Source: Levilactobacillus spicheri DSM 15429 (GTDB lineage Bacteria; Bacillota; Bacilli; Lactobacillales; Lactobacillaceae). Taken from it: a stretch of DNA of 54,181 bases. This document shows positions 33,921-41,643 of the stretch, in pieces. The number at the start of each line of letters is the position of its first letter. The stretch's first letter is position 1. The stretch is from positions 1-54,181 of the forward strand of contig NZ_AZFC01000037.1 of NCBI RefSeq assembly GCF_001435095.1. The letters are read 5' to 3'. A program made the translations under genes and the position numbers. The notes beneath the pieces were generated by a model. That model saw only the letters and a list, made by a program, of their open reading frames with translations. It was not told where the DNA came from and did not search any database.

Positions 33921-34874
33921 TCACTCACCGTCTTTAGGGCCAGATTCCTCTTTAGCAGCTGGCTTTTGCGCGGTCGCTTTACGCCGTCCCCGGTACCGTA
34001 AGATGCGGGGAATCCCCGACTGCTCCTCGGCCGGACCGTCGACCAATTCCTGAATCGCGGCGTTTAAAACCGCCCCGAACATCAAGATCATCCCGGTAAA
34101 GTCGAGCCAGAACATCAACACGATAAAGGTTCCGATGGTTTTATAACTGTCGATGTTGTGGGCAAAGTATTTCAGATACAGCGAGAAGGCTTGCGAGAGC
34201 AGTAACCAACCGATAGTCGACGTTAGCGCCCCCGGCCAGACGAACCGCCACCGCAGCCGCGCGTTGGGCACGAAGAAGAACAGGATCATCAGGATCAGGA
34301 AGGTCACCACGAACGTGACCGGCCATTTCAAAGTGTTGACGTAGGTCAGTAACTGCGTGGGCAGGTGCAGGATCGGCGTTAATTGCTCGATGATCACCTG
34401 ACTAAAACTAAAGACCAACATCATCAGGAACATCACGATGATCAGGCCGACCATCCAGAAGAAGGCGGTGATCCGGTTGACCAGCGCGTTTTGATTCCGG
34501 GCGACCCCGTAGGCGCGATTCACCGTCCGTTGAAAGGCCGCCACGGCCCGGGAAGACGACCAGAGGGCCACGACGACCCCGATCGAGAGGATTCCGCCAC
34601 TTTGCCCGTTGAGGAATGAATGGATGATGGGCTTGAGCATCTGATAGATACTGCTGGGCACGATGGGTTCCAGCCCGGTCAGGACCGTGTCGGTATCCAC
34701 CTGCAGATACGGTAGGAGACTCCCCACCACCAGCAGTGCCGGGAACAAGGAGAGCAAGATATAGTAAGCCAGCACGACCGCGGAATCCGAGACGTTGGCC
34801 ATTTTATAGTGCCGCATGATAGTCGTGACGATACGCTTCACCTGCTGGCCAAGTCGCCTTAATTGAGGGGTCAC
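33921..34874 (-). CDS. YihY/BrkB family inner membrane protein
   Basis: 317 residues with six membrane segments between about 30 and 270 and a charged C-terminal tail. Family signatures include LAYYILLSLFPALLVV and ALWSSSRAVAAFQRTVNRAYG. Function of the family is unresolved (once wrongly called RNase BN). The GTG start at 34874 follows GGGAG. It lies 80 bp downstream of the NERD-domain gene, likely the same transcript. Confidence 0.87.
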   Translation of the reverse strand: MTPQLRRLGQQVKRIVTTIMRHYKMANVSDSAVVLAYYILLSLFPALLVVGSLLPYLQVDTDTVLTGLEPIVPSSIYQMLKPIIHSFLNGQSGGILSIGVVVALWSSSRAVAAFQRTVNRAYGVARNQNALVNRITAFFWMVGLIIVMFLMMLVFSFSQVIIEQLTPILHLPTQLLTYVNTLKWPVTFVVTFLILMILFFFVPNARLRWRFVWPGALTSTIGWLLLSQAFSLYLKYFAHNIDSYKTIGTFIVLMFWLDFTGMILMFGAVLNAAIQELVDGPAEEQSGIPRILRYRGRRKATAQKPAAKEESGPKDGE

Positions 34875-34954
34875 GGATGCTCCCAGCTCCTTTCGTTCAG
34901 TCTTAATCTCCGCAGAGTTGACGTAATTTTTTGATTTCTTTTAATGCGCTGTCC

Positions 34955-35809
34955 TTAAAACGAGCCGTAGTCCTCGGCGAACTTCAGGGTGCCAATCATC
35001 TTCTGCAGCGTCTGCCGGCTGAAGCGGACCCGCTTGGCCTGGCGGAAGGCCTCGATGAACGTCGCCAAGTCTTGATAGTTGGCGACGGCCGTGCAGTTGT
35101 AAGCGTCGTGCGGGTTCAACTTGGTCTTGTTCCCCACGACCAGCGAATTCTTGCGGTCGTAGCGGTCATAATAGTTGTAATAGACCAGCGGCTTCACGAA
35201 GTCGATGATTCGGTCGTTCTTGTTTTCCAGTTGCTTGTGCATCGTGATTTCACTGTTGATGTAACGCACCAGCAACTTAGAGGACAGCTCCGACTGGGTC
35301 GCCGGGTTGCTGATCCCCGTGTGCAGGGTCACCGACCGTTTATCTCGGCCCTCCTGCTCCAGACTCATGGTGTACCCCTGGGTCAGGGATTCGTTTTCTT
35401 CCGACAGGTTCGGCAAGAAGAACTTATCCAGTTGGTTGGTCAACGCCTTGACGGGTTCCTTGGCCTTGCCACTCGACAGGTTGACCGCCGAGAAGTCCGC
35501 CAGGCTGGACGAGAAAATCTCGTCCGACAGGTCATGGAAGATCATCCCCCGCCAGTACTTGCTTTCGACGTTGATGACCCCAAACGAGGTCACCAGCAGG
35601 TTATCGATCTGCATCACCCGCCAGGAGTCCCCGTCGTTCATTTCTTGGGTTACGGGATTCTTGACCTTGTTGGCAAAGTGCACGTTCCGTAAAATCTTAT
35701 AGTCGAACCGCTCGTGTTTTTTCGCGGCAGCCTGGTGAATATCCCGCATGATTTCTGACAATTGTTCGGTCGTTTTAATCTCGGCCCGATCATATGCCGT
35801 TTCAGCCAT
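34955..35809 (-). CDS. NERD-domain (nuclease-related) protein
   Basis: 284 residues. The N-terminal half carries the NERD pattern: FDYKILRNVHF, then MQIDNLLVTSFGVINVESKYWRG, in which D, E and K of the putative nuclease active site (D-x-n-E-x-K) are present. The C-terminal half is unrecognised, rich in Y/N/K. Its ATG lies inside the end of mnaA (8-nt overlap), preceded by GGAGG, so translation is coupled. Not a known teichoic acid gene; why a nuclease-like protein is tied to an epimerase is unclear. Confidence 0.7.
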   Translation of the reverse strand: MAETAYDRAEIKTTEQLSEIMRDIHQAAAKKHERFDYKILRNVHFANKVKNPVTQEMNDGDSWRVMQIDNLLVTSFGVINVESKYWRGMIFHDLSDEIFSSSLADFSAVNLSSGKAKEPVKALTNQLDKFFLPNLSEENESLTQGYTMSLEQEGRDKRSVTLHTGISNPATQSELSSKLLVRYINSEITMHKQLENKNDRIIDFVKPLVYYNYYDRYDRKNSLVVGNKTKLNPHDAYNCTAVANYQDLATFIEAFRQAKRVRFSRQTLQKMIGTLKFAEDYGSF

Positions 35810-36935
35810 TGAGATTGCCTCCATTGATTTTTTCTTGAATCGCTTGCAAAATACGGTCCGCGGCGTGGCCATCCCCGTACGGGTTCTTGGCGTCCGCCAT
35901 TCGTTGGTAGGCCGCCTGGTCCGTCAGCAGCTCTTCGAGGGCCGCCGTGACACGCTTCGGATCCGTGCCGACCAGCTTCAGGGTCCCACTGGTGACCCCT
36001 TCCGGCCGTTCCGTGGTGTCCCGTAAGACCAGCACCGGCTTGTTCAGCGACGGGGCCTCTTCCTGAACGCCGCCGGAATCGGTCATGATCAGGTAGCTGC
36101 GGGCCGCCAGATTATGGAAATCGACCACGTCTAACGGGTCGATCAGGTGGATTCGGTCGTTGCCGTCGAGTTCCGCGTGGGCCACGCTTTGGACGGCCGG
36201 GCTCAGGTGGACCGGATAGATGACCTCCACGTCGGGATGGGCGTCCACTTCCTGCCGAATCGCGTGCAGGACCGCGTGCATCGGCGCACCCTGGTTCTCC
36301 CGCCGGTGCATCGTCAATAAGATCAGCCGGTGACCGGGTTGGACCTGGTCCAGAACCGCGTGGTGGTAGTTGGCATCGACCGTCTGCTTCAGCGCGTCGA
36401 TGGCCGTGTTCCCGGTCACGTAGATGTCCTGGTCGGGATGGGCCTGCTTAAGTAGGTTCTGCCGGGACAGGTCGGTCGGCGCGAAGTACAGGTCACTCAA
36501 GATATCGGTCAGCTGCCGGTTCATCTCCTCGGGATACGGCGAGTACTTCTGCCAGGTCCGCAGCCCAGCCTCCACGTGGCCCAGCAGCGTCCGGTGATAA
36601 AAGGCGCTCACGCTGGCCGCAAAGGTGGTCGTGGTGTCCCCGTGAACCAGCACGATGTCGGGGTGAACTTCATCTAGGACCTGGTCTAAATGCTCCAGGA
36701 CCCGGGTGGTGATGCCACTCAGCGTCTGGTTGGGCCGCATAATGTTCAGATCGTAGTCGGGCGTGATCTTGAAGATTTCGAGGACCTGGTCGAGCATCTC
36801 GCGGTGTTGAGCCGTGACCACGGTTACCGGCGTGAAGTCGGCGGGCCGCTGCTGCATCGCCAGAATAATCGGCGCCATCTTGATGGCCTCGGGCCGTGTG
36901 CCAAACACGGTCATTACTTTAATGGGTTTCGTCAT
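35802..36935 (-). CDS. mnaA: UDP-N-acetylglucosamine 2-epimerase (non-hydrolysing)
   Basis: 377 residues. Interconverts UDP-GlcNAc and UDP-ManNAc, the latter feeding the teichoic acid linkage unit or surface polysaccharides. The N-terminal VFGTRPEAIKMAPI, the middle HGDTTTTFAA and GHVEAGLRT, and the C-terminal TDSGGVQEEAP are intact. CGGAGGG precedes the ATG. It forms an operon with the overlapping NERD gene and probably the YihY gene. Extended -10 box TGCTATAAT at 36969-36977. Confidence 0.95.
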   Translation of the reverse strand: MTKPIKVMTVFGTRPEAIKMAPIILAMQQRPADFTPVTVVTAQHREMLDQVLEIFKITPDYDLNIMRPNQTLSGITTRVLEHLDQVLDEVHPDIVLVHGDTTTTFAASVSAFYHRTLLGHVEAGLRTWQKYSPYPEEMNRQLTDILSDLYFAPTDLSRQNLLKQAHPDQDIYVTGNTAIDALKQTVDANYHHAVLDQVQPGHRLILLTMHRRENQGAPMHAVLHAIRQEVDAHPDVEVIYPVHLSPAVQSVAHAELDGNDRIHLIDPLDVVDFHNLAARSYLIMTDSGGVQEEAPSLNKPVLVLRDTTERPEGVTSGTLKLVGTDPKRVTAALEELLTDQAAYQRMADAKNPYGDGHAADRILQAIQEKINGGNLNG

Positions 36936-36968
36936 GTTTTCCCTCCGTTACCATATTTGTTACCGTCA

Positions 36969-36977
36969 ATTATAGCA
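36969..36977 (-). promoter_or_regulatory. mnaA promoter (extended -10)
   Basis: Minus strand TGCTATAAT, an extended -10 box, with no clear -35. It lies 33 bp before the mnaA start. Confidence 0.55.
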
Positions 36978-37104
36978 GATGCGCTGACGCCGTGGGCCAT
37001 TAACCCGACTTTCCGCGCAAAAGCTGTGACCGCTCTCACGGATCGGTGCCGCGCGCCAAAATTTTAAGCAAAGTAACGTTTGTTTAATCATCAATCGAAA
37101 CCTA

Positions 37105-37134
37105 TTGACAGTGGCCTCGGTGAATGATTATTCT
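37105..37134 (+). promoter_or_regulatory. Promoter of the GT2 glycosyltransferase gene
   Basis: TTGACA (37105-37110), 18-bp spacer, TATTCT (37129-37134). It predicts a ~180-nt leader starting near 37141. Confidence 0.55.
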
Positions 37135-37163
37135 AAAATGGCGTTGGGGACAAAACACAACCA

Positions 37164-37247
37164 GGGAAGCCCGTCACACCGGAAATCATCGGAGGCCGGC
37201 CGTGACCACTCGTTTCCCGCTAGTCGCCGTCAATTAGACGCACGACT
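37164..37247 (+). promoter_or_regulatory. Structured 5' leader of the GT2 gene
   Basis: Two nested hairpins. The first pairs GGGAA/TTCCC, GTCAC/GTGAC and CCGG/CCGG (37164-37218). The second pairs AGTCG/CGACT and GTC/GAC (37222-37247). No T run follows, so it is not an ordinary terminator. I cannot match it to a known riboswitch. Confidence 0.45.
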
Positions 37248-37322
37248 GTAAGGGAACTGTTATGGTTATTCCCAAATATTTGCTGTAAACTTAACAGTGT
37301 TGTGTGAAAGGAATGTCTATAC

Positions 37323-38267
37323 ATGAAAAAGATTAGCTTAGTCGTTCCTTGTTATAACGAGGAGGAGTCAATTCCACTGTTTTTCCAAGCCGTTAGCAAG
37401 GTGATCGACTCAATGAACACGCCGACACCCACCGTCACGCCGGAGTATATTTTTGTGGACGATGGCTCATCGGATAACACCCTTGCGGAGATGAAGCAGC
37501 TGAACCAAGCGCATCCGACGACCGTGCACTACCGGTCGTTCTCCCGCAATTTTGGCAAGGAGTCCGGTCTAGCCGCCGGATTGGAGGCCGCTACCGGGGA
37601 TTATGTAGCGGTGATGGACGTCGACTTGCAAGACCCACCGGAGTTACTGCCCAAGATGTTTCAACTGGTGGACAGTGGCGAGTACGACTGCGTGGGCACG
37701 ATTCAGAAGGAACGCCGGGGCCAAAGCAAGCTGCGGGCCTTCCTCTCATCCAGTTTTTACCGGGTCATCAATAAGATTTCTGACGTTCAGATCAAGCCCA
37801 ATGCCCGGGATTACCGGCTGATGAACCGGCAATTCGTGGACACCGTGCTGTCCCTGCCGGAGTTCAACCGGTTCTCCAAGGGTATCTTCAGCTGGGTCGG
37901 CTTCAAGACCACCTACCTGACCTACGAGAGTCAACCGCGGGCCGCGGGTACCACCCACTGGAGTCTGGGGCAGCTCTTTTCCTACTCCATCGAGGGCATC
38001 ATCGACTTCTCGAACGTGCCTTTACGCATCGCGACCTGGGTCGGCAGCATCTCGTTTTTCCTGTCGCTGATCGGCCTGGTCTTCGTGATTGTCCGGGCCC
38101 TGACCGTGGGCGGGTCGTCGGTCGCCGGCTGGCCATCTCTGGTGGTCATCATGCTGTTGATCGGCGGTATCCAGCTGTTCTGCCTGGGCATTTTGGGGCA
38201 GTACATCAACAAGATCTACCTGGAAACCAAGCACCGGCCGAAGTACATTATTCGTGAAGAAAAATAA
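37323..38267 (+). CDS. GT2 glycosyltransferase (CsbB/GtrB-type, undecaprenyl-phosphate sugar transferase)
   Basis: 314 residues. An N-terminal GT-A domain with VVPCYNEEESIPLF, DDGSSDNT and the metal site MDVDLQDPPE, then two C-terminal membrane segments (about 235-257 and 268-292). This layout is that of CsbB/GtrB/YkoT, which load a sugar on undecaprenyl phosphate for decorating wall polymers outside the cell. No adjacent GtrA flippase or GT-C transferase is seen. AAAGGA precedes the ATG. Divergent from mnaA. Confidence 0.87.
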   Translation: MKKISLVVPCYNEEESIPLFFQAVSKVIDSMNTPTPTVTPEYIFVDDGSSDNTLAEMKQLNQAHPTTVHYRSFSRNFGKESGLAAGLEAATGDYVAVMDVDLQDPPELLPKMFQLVDSGEYDCVGTIQKERRGQSKLRAFLSSSFYRVINKISDVQIKPNARDYRLMNRQFVDTVLSLPEFNRFSKGIFSWVGFKTTYLTYESQPRAAGTTHWSLGQLFSYSIEGIIDFSNVPLRIATWVGSISFFLSLIGLVFVIVRALTVGGSSVAGWPSLVVIMLLIGGIQLFCLGILGQYINKIYLETKHRPKYIIREEK

Positions 38268-38279
38268 CCATGGACTATC

Positions 38280-38311
38280 AAGAGCCTGGGACAAAAGTCT
38301 CAGGCTCTTTT
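38280..38311 (+). terminator. GT2 gene terminator
   Basis: AAGAGCCTGGGAC / GTCTCAGGCTCTT hairpin with an AAAA loop, followed by TTTT. Confidence 0.9.
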
Positions 38312-38390
38312 AGTGTCTCCGAATAGTTGGTGGCGAAACGTGCGCCAAAAGACAGCTGGTTTCGCTCTCTTTTACGTCCCATACAAAAAA

Positions 38391-38415
38391 ACGCAACCAC
38401 CTCACGTGATTGCGT
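38391..38415 (-). terminator. Terminator of gluconate permease 1
   Basis: ACGCAA / TTGCGT with inner CAC/GTG pairing, followed on the minus strand by TTTTTTT. Confidence 0.75.
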
Positions 38416-38431
38416 CTCGTTAATGCGTTGT

Positions 38432-39787
38432 TTAGTGGAAAATGGCGTTCATCAGCAGCACCATCAGCAGACCCACGATCGAGATGACCGTTTCCAACGT
38501 TGTCCACACCTTGAAGGTGTCCTTGACACTCAGGTCAAAGTATTCGGAGAACATCCAGAAACCGGCATCGTTCACGTGCGAAGCCGCAAGAGAACCGGCC
38601 CCAATGGCCAGCGCAATCATAACGGGATCGGCGCCTAAGGTGTGCATCAACGGCGTGATCAAACCGGCCGCCGTCATCCCGGAAACCGTGGCAGACCCCA
38701 GTGAGATCCGCAAGATGACCGTGATCAACCAAGCCAACAGAATCGGTGAGAACTTGGAGTGCATCATTAAGTCCTGCACGGCCTTACCGACCCCACCGTC
38801 GATCAGCACTTGCTTGAAGGCGGACCCACCGGCGATGACCATCAGTAACATGGCAATCGACTTGATGGCGTCTTCCAGCGTCCCGCTGATCTGCTTCATC
38901 GAACGGCCCCGGTGAATCCCCATGGACCAGATGGCAAACAGCAAGGCAATCACCATGGCGATAACGGGGTTCCCCACCATCGTGATTACGGCGTCTAACC
39001 CGTGCGGATTCTTCGGCGCGGTTCCCCCGTTCGCGACCATCTGATAAACGGTGGCCAGGGCCATGAAGACCACTGGGAACAGGGACGTCAAGACGGATAA
39101 GCCAAAGGTTGGCGTTTCATCCAGGTCAAACTCCTTGACCTCACCAAAGGCGGGTAAGGACTTCTTGACCACGAACAAGTCCGGGTTGAACCGGCGAATG
39201 ACCCGCGTCCAGATTGGCCCCGCGACGATCACACACGGAATCGCTACGATGACCCCGATCAGGAGCATCTCCCCAACGTTGGCCCCTAAGGCCGTGGCAA
39301 CGGCCGTCGGTGACGGTTGTGGGGGTAAGAACCCTTGCGTCGCGGACAGCGCGGCGGCCATGGAAATCCCCAGGTAGAGGAATGGCACGTCGGCCTCCAG
39401 CGCAACCGCGAAGACGATTGGCGTGACCAGGACCAGCCCCACTTCAAACAGCAGGGAAATCCCAATCAGGAAGGAGGCAATCACAATGGCGACCTGCAAC
39501 CGCTTCTTCCCAAAGACGTTGATCAACGTCCGCGCAATCCGGTAAGACCCTCCGGCGTCAGAAACTAACCGCCCGATCATCGCACCGAATCCGAAGACGA
39601 TAATCAGCTCGCCCATGGAACTACCGATCCCATTTTTAATGGAGTCGGCGATACTTGCGGGATTCATCCCGAGACCCAGCGCGACTAAAATGGATGTGGC
39701 GATTAAGGAAACAAAGGTGTTTAACTTCACTCGAATAATCAAGAAGAGCAGAAGTAAAATACCCAATAACAAAATCACGAACTGCAT
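38432..39787 (-). CDS. Gluconate:H+ symporter, GntP family (paralog 1)
   Basis: 451 residues, about 12 membrane segments. The family signatures GELIIVFGFGAMIGRLVSDAGGSYRIA and SLAASHVNDAGFWMF are intact. Imports gluconate or related aldonates. The ATG at 39787 has only a weak AGAGAGAG site. It is alone, without a kinase, in contrast to paralog 2 at 51127. Its promoter overlaps a candidate cre site, so glucose repression is likely. It is clearly homologous to paralog 2 but diverged; the substrate may differ. Confidence 0.88.
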   Translation of the reverse strand: MQFVILLLGILLLLFLIIRVKLNTFVSLIATSILVALGLGMNPASIADSIKNGIGSSMGELIIVFGFGAMIGRLVSDAGGSYRIARTLINVFGKKRLQVAIVIASFLIGISLLFEVGLVLVTPIVFAVALEADVPFLYLGISMAAALSATQGFLPPQPSPTAVATALGANVGEMLLIGVIVAIPCVIVAGPIWTRVIRRFNPDLFVVKKSLPAFGEVKEFDLDETPTFGLSVLTSLFPVVFMALATVYQMVANGGTAPKNPHGLDAVITMVGNPVIAMVIALLFAIWSMGIHRGRSMKQISGTLEDAIKSIAMLLMVIAGGSAFKQVLIDGGVGKAVQDLMMHSKFSPILLAWLITVILRISLGSATVSGMTAAGLITPLMHTLGADPVMIALAIGAGSLAASHVNDAGFWMFSEYFDLSVKDTFKVWTTLETVISIVGLLMVLLMNAIFH

Positions 39788-39867
39788 TATATCTCTCTCT
39801 TTTCTTATGCTCGATTCTGATAAATCCAACCTGCCGTAGTTGGATTCAATCACTTCGCATAAGAACC

Positions 39868-39905
39868 ATTGTATGAAACTTTTTTTCGGGATTCAAGCGT
39901 TTACC
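39868..39905 (-). promoter_or_regulatory. gntP paralog 1 promoter with overlapping cre site
   Basis: Minus strand TTGAAT (complement of 39891-39896), 17-bp spacer, TACAAT (complement of 39868-39873). The plus-strand TTCAAGCGTTTACC (39892-39905) is cre-like and covers the -35. A second cre-like TGAAAACGTTACCG lies at 39939-39952. Confidence 0.55.
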
Positions 39906-39948
39906 TGAATATAATTTTCAAATAAATTATGAAAACCCCGTGAAAACG

Positions 39949-40401
39949 TTACCGTACAATCATTACCGAGATTGGAGAATATTTTGCCATATAGGCCGCC
40001 TGGCTCCCAAAATACTTCCGAACCCCCGTCTTCGACAGCGAACCAACGACCAGTAAATCTGGTTTGATAGCCGGGATAACCGACTTAACGATGGTCTCAC
40101 CCGGGTCCCCTTCCGCGATGGCGACCCGTACGTTGGCCACACCTACTCGTTCCGCCAACTTCTTGTACTGTTGCAGGTGATTGTACAGGTCGTCCCGTTG
40201 ACCGTGCACGAAATCCTTACTCAAGGCTTCGTAGATGTTCATCTGTTCGGACTCCAAGACCGAGCAGATCACCAATTCGGCCCCATCTGATTTGGCCCGG
40301 TTCATGGCATACCGGAAGGCCAATTGGGCGTCGGGGGAATCGTCCACCCCGACTAAGATACGCTTGAACTTTTTCGGATCCATTGATGCTTCTTGTTCCA
40401 T
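39949..40401 (-). CDS. Universal stress protein (UspA family)
   Basis: 150 residues, single Usp domain. ILVGVDDSPDAQLAFRYA at the N-terminus and the ATP-binding GSLSKTGVRKYFGSQA (G-x2-G-x9-G-S/T type, partly degenerate) near the C-terminus. The ATG at 40401 is used, 9 bases after GAGGAGG; an in-frame TTG three codons upstream sits too close to that site. TATAAT lies near 40443 with a TTTTGGCCAAAA palindrome just upstream. Confidence 0.9.
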   Translation of the reverse strand: MEQEASMDPKKFKRILVGVDDSPDAQLAFRYAMNRAKSDGAELVICSVLESEQMNIYEALSKDFVHGQRDDLYNHLQQYKKLAERVGVANVRVAIAEGDPGETIVKSVIPAIKPDLLVVGSLSKTGVRKYFGSQAAYMAKYSPISVMIVR

Positions 40402-40536
40402 ATCATCCAACCTCCTCGAGATGTTTTAAGTAACCGTCTTCATTATACAGGATTTTGGCCAAAAATCGCGGTTAACCACGAATTATTTGGTCGTTTAAAC
40501 TTTAAAGTATGGTTCCCCTTAATTAAGTTGCTGTGC

Positions 40537-40542
40537 TATACT
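40537..40542 (+). promoter_or_regulatory. Promoter (extended -10) of the attenuator/EamA transcript
   Basis: TGCTATACT, an extended -10 box (TATACT at 40537-40542). Transcription would start near 40549, just before the leader ribosome site AAAGGAGGG. Confidence 0.6.
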
Positions 40543-40572
40543 GGTTCCTCGTTCACCAAAGGAGGGAGTCTC

Positions 40573-40620
40573 ATGTTCTTAGCACCCTTGTTCGAATGCG
40601 ACGTACCAGCCAACCGCTAA
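40573..40620 (+). CDS. 15-aa leader peptide of a translational attenuator
   Basis: ATG to TAA encodes MFLAPLFECDVPANR. AAAGGAGGGAG stands at an ideal distance upstream, so translation should be strong. The last codons (AAC CGC TAA) contain the CCGCT segment that pairs with the following AGCGG. No protein function is expected; its translation or stalling would control the downstream hairpins. Confidence 0.65.
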   Translation: MFLAPLFECDVPANR

Positions 40621-40674
40621 TCAGCGGAGGCTTATTCCGCTGAATCGTTGATTCTTAATCACTTTAGCGGAGGA
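40614..40674 (+). promoter_or_regulatory. 1-2-3-4 attenuator hairpins sequestering the EamA ribosome site
   Basis: Segment 1 CCGCT (40614-40618), 2 TCAGCGGA (40621-40628), 3 TCCGCTGA (40636-40643), 4 AGCGG (40666-40670) fused to the ribosome site GGAGGA. 1:2 and 3:4 can form together and hide the ribosome site; a ribosome held over 1 frees 2 to pair with 3 (8 bp), exposing 4. This is the erm/cat-style arrangement. Confidence 0.65.
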
Positions 40675-40685
40675 TTCTATAAACT

Positions 40686-41576
40686 ATGCAAAAGAAACAG
40701 AAGTTACTCGGTGCGTTCCTGTTAAGTCTGGCTGCCAGCATCTGGGGCGGCATGTTCGTTGTCGTCAAGAGCGTCGTGACCACCTTGCCACCCGTCCAGC
40801 TGGTCTGGTGTCGGTACCTGGTTGCCGTCATCGTCCTGTTCGGTTATACCCGCATCCACCCGATCACCTGGCACTGGGACCGGCGTAACCTGGGGCTAAT
40901 TGTGTTGATTGGCCTGATTGGCGACACCCTGTCCATCGTGACCCAAGAGACGGGGACCTGGCTGGCCTCGGCTCAACTGGGGTCGGTCATCACCACGGCC
41001 ACGCCCGCCTTCATGGTGCTCTTTAGTTGGCCCCTGCTCCACGAACGGCCCCAGGGAGGCGACCTCATCAGCCTACTCCTCGCGACCGGCGGGGTGGTCC
41101 TCATCGTCGGCACCCAATTCTCGGGGCGCCACGTCTTATTGGGCGCACTCCTGCTCTTCGTGGCGGGACTGACCTGGGCGCTGATGTCGGTTCTGGTACG
41201 GTTAGTCGCCCCGCAATACGACGTCATCCAGGTCACCTGGTTGGCGGCCGTGGTCGCCGTGGTCGCCCTGACCCCCATCGTGATCGGTCAGGGACGGCTT
41301 CTCACGGCCATTCACTGGGCCACCCCCTCACTAGGCCTAAGCATCTTTTATCTAGGGGCCATCTCGACCGCCCTGGCCTTCGTTCTCTGGAACCAGGGGC
41401 TGCGCCTGCTCAATAGCTCGTTGGCCGGCCTGTTTTTCCTGTGCCAACCCGTCGTGGGGGCGCTCCTGGGGTGGTTCTTCCTGGGCGTTCGGCGGCGGGA
41501 CCCTCCTGATTTTTCTGGGGATGGGCGCCGCAATTCGCTGGCATCACGACTAGGCCTTGCACCTAACTTCACTTAG
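40686..41576 (+). CDS. EamA/DMT-family exporter, C-terminus frameshifted
   Basis: 296 residues as read. Two EamA repeats with about nine intact membrane segments; repeat 1 starts at LLGAFLLSLAASIWGGMFVVVKS and repeat 2 near LLGALLLFVAGLTWALMSVLV. The usual family ending (LGWFFLGE... then a last membrane helix) breaks at about 41484: after LGWFFLG the frame runs into a polar tail VRRRDPPDFSGDGRR. The lost helix is seen in another frame (FGGGTLLIFLGMGAAIRW, ending at 41553), so a small deletion is likely. Substrate unknown; the attenuator in front suggests translation-linked induction. Ends before a strong terminator. Confidence 0.8.
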   Translation: MQKKQKLLGAFLLSLAASIWGGMFVVVKSVVTTLPPVQLVWCRYLVAVIVLFGYTRIHPITWHWDRRNLGLIVLIGLIGDTLSIVTQETGTWLASAQLGSVITTATPAFMVLFSWPLLHERPQGGDLISLLLATGGVVLIVGTQFSGRHVLLGALLLFVAGLTWALMSVLVRLVAPQYDVIQVTWLAAVVAVVALTPIVIGQGRLLTAIHWATPSLGLSIFYLGAISTALAFVLWNQGLRLLNSSLAGLFFLCQPVVGALLGWFFLGVRRRDPPDFSGDGRRNSLASRLGLAPNFT

Positions 41577-41584
41577 AAAAAAAC

Positions 41585-41634
41585 ACCTGACCACTTTTCC
41601 TTTAGCACCTCGGGAAGCTGGTCAGGTATTTTTT
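41585..41634. terminator. Bidirectional terminator
   Basis: ACCTGACCA (41585-41593) pairs with TGGTCAGGT (41619-41627); A/T runs on both sides. Between the EamA gene and the converging lipoprotein gene. Confidence 0.88.
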
Positions 41635-41643
41635 GTTTCCTAT

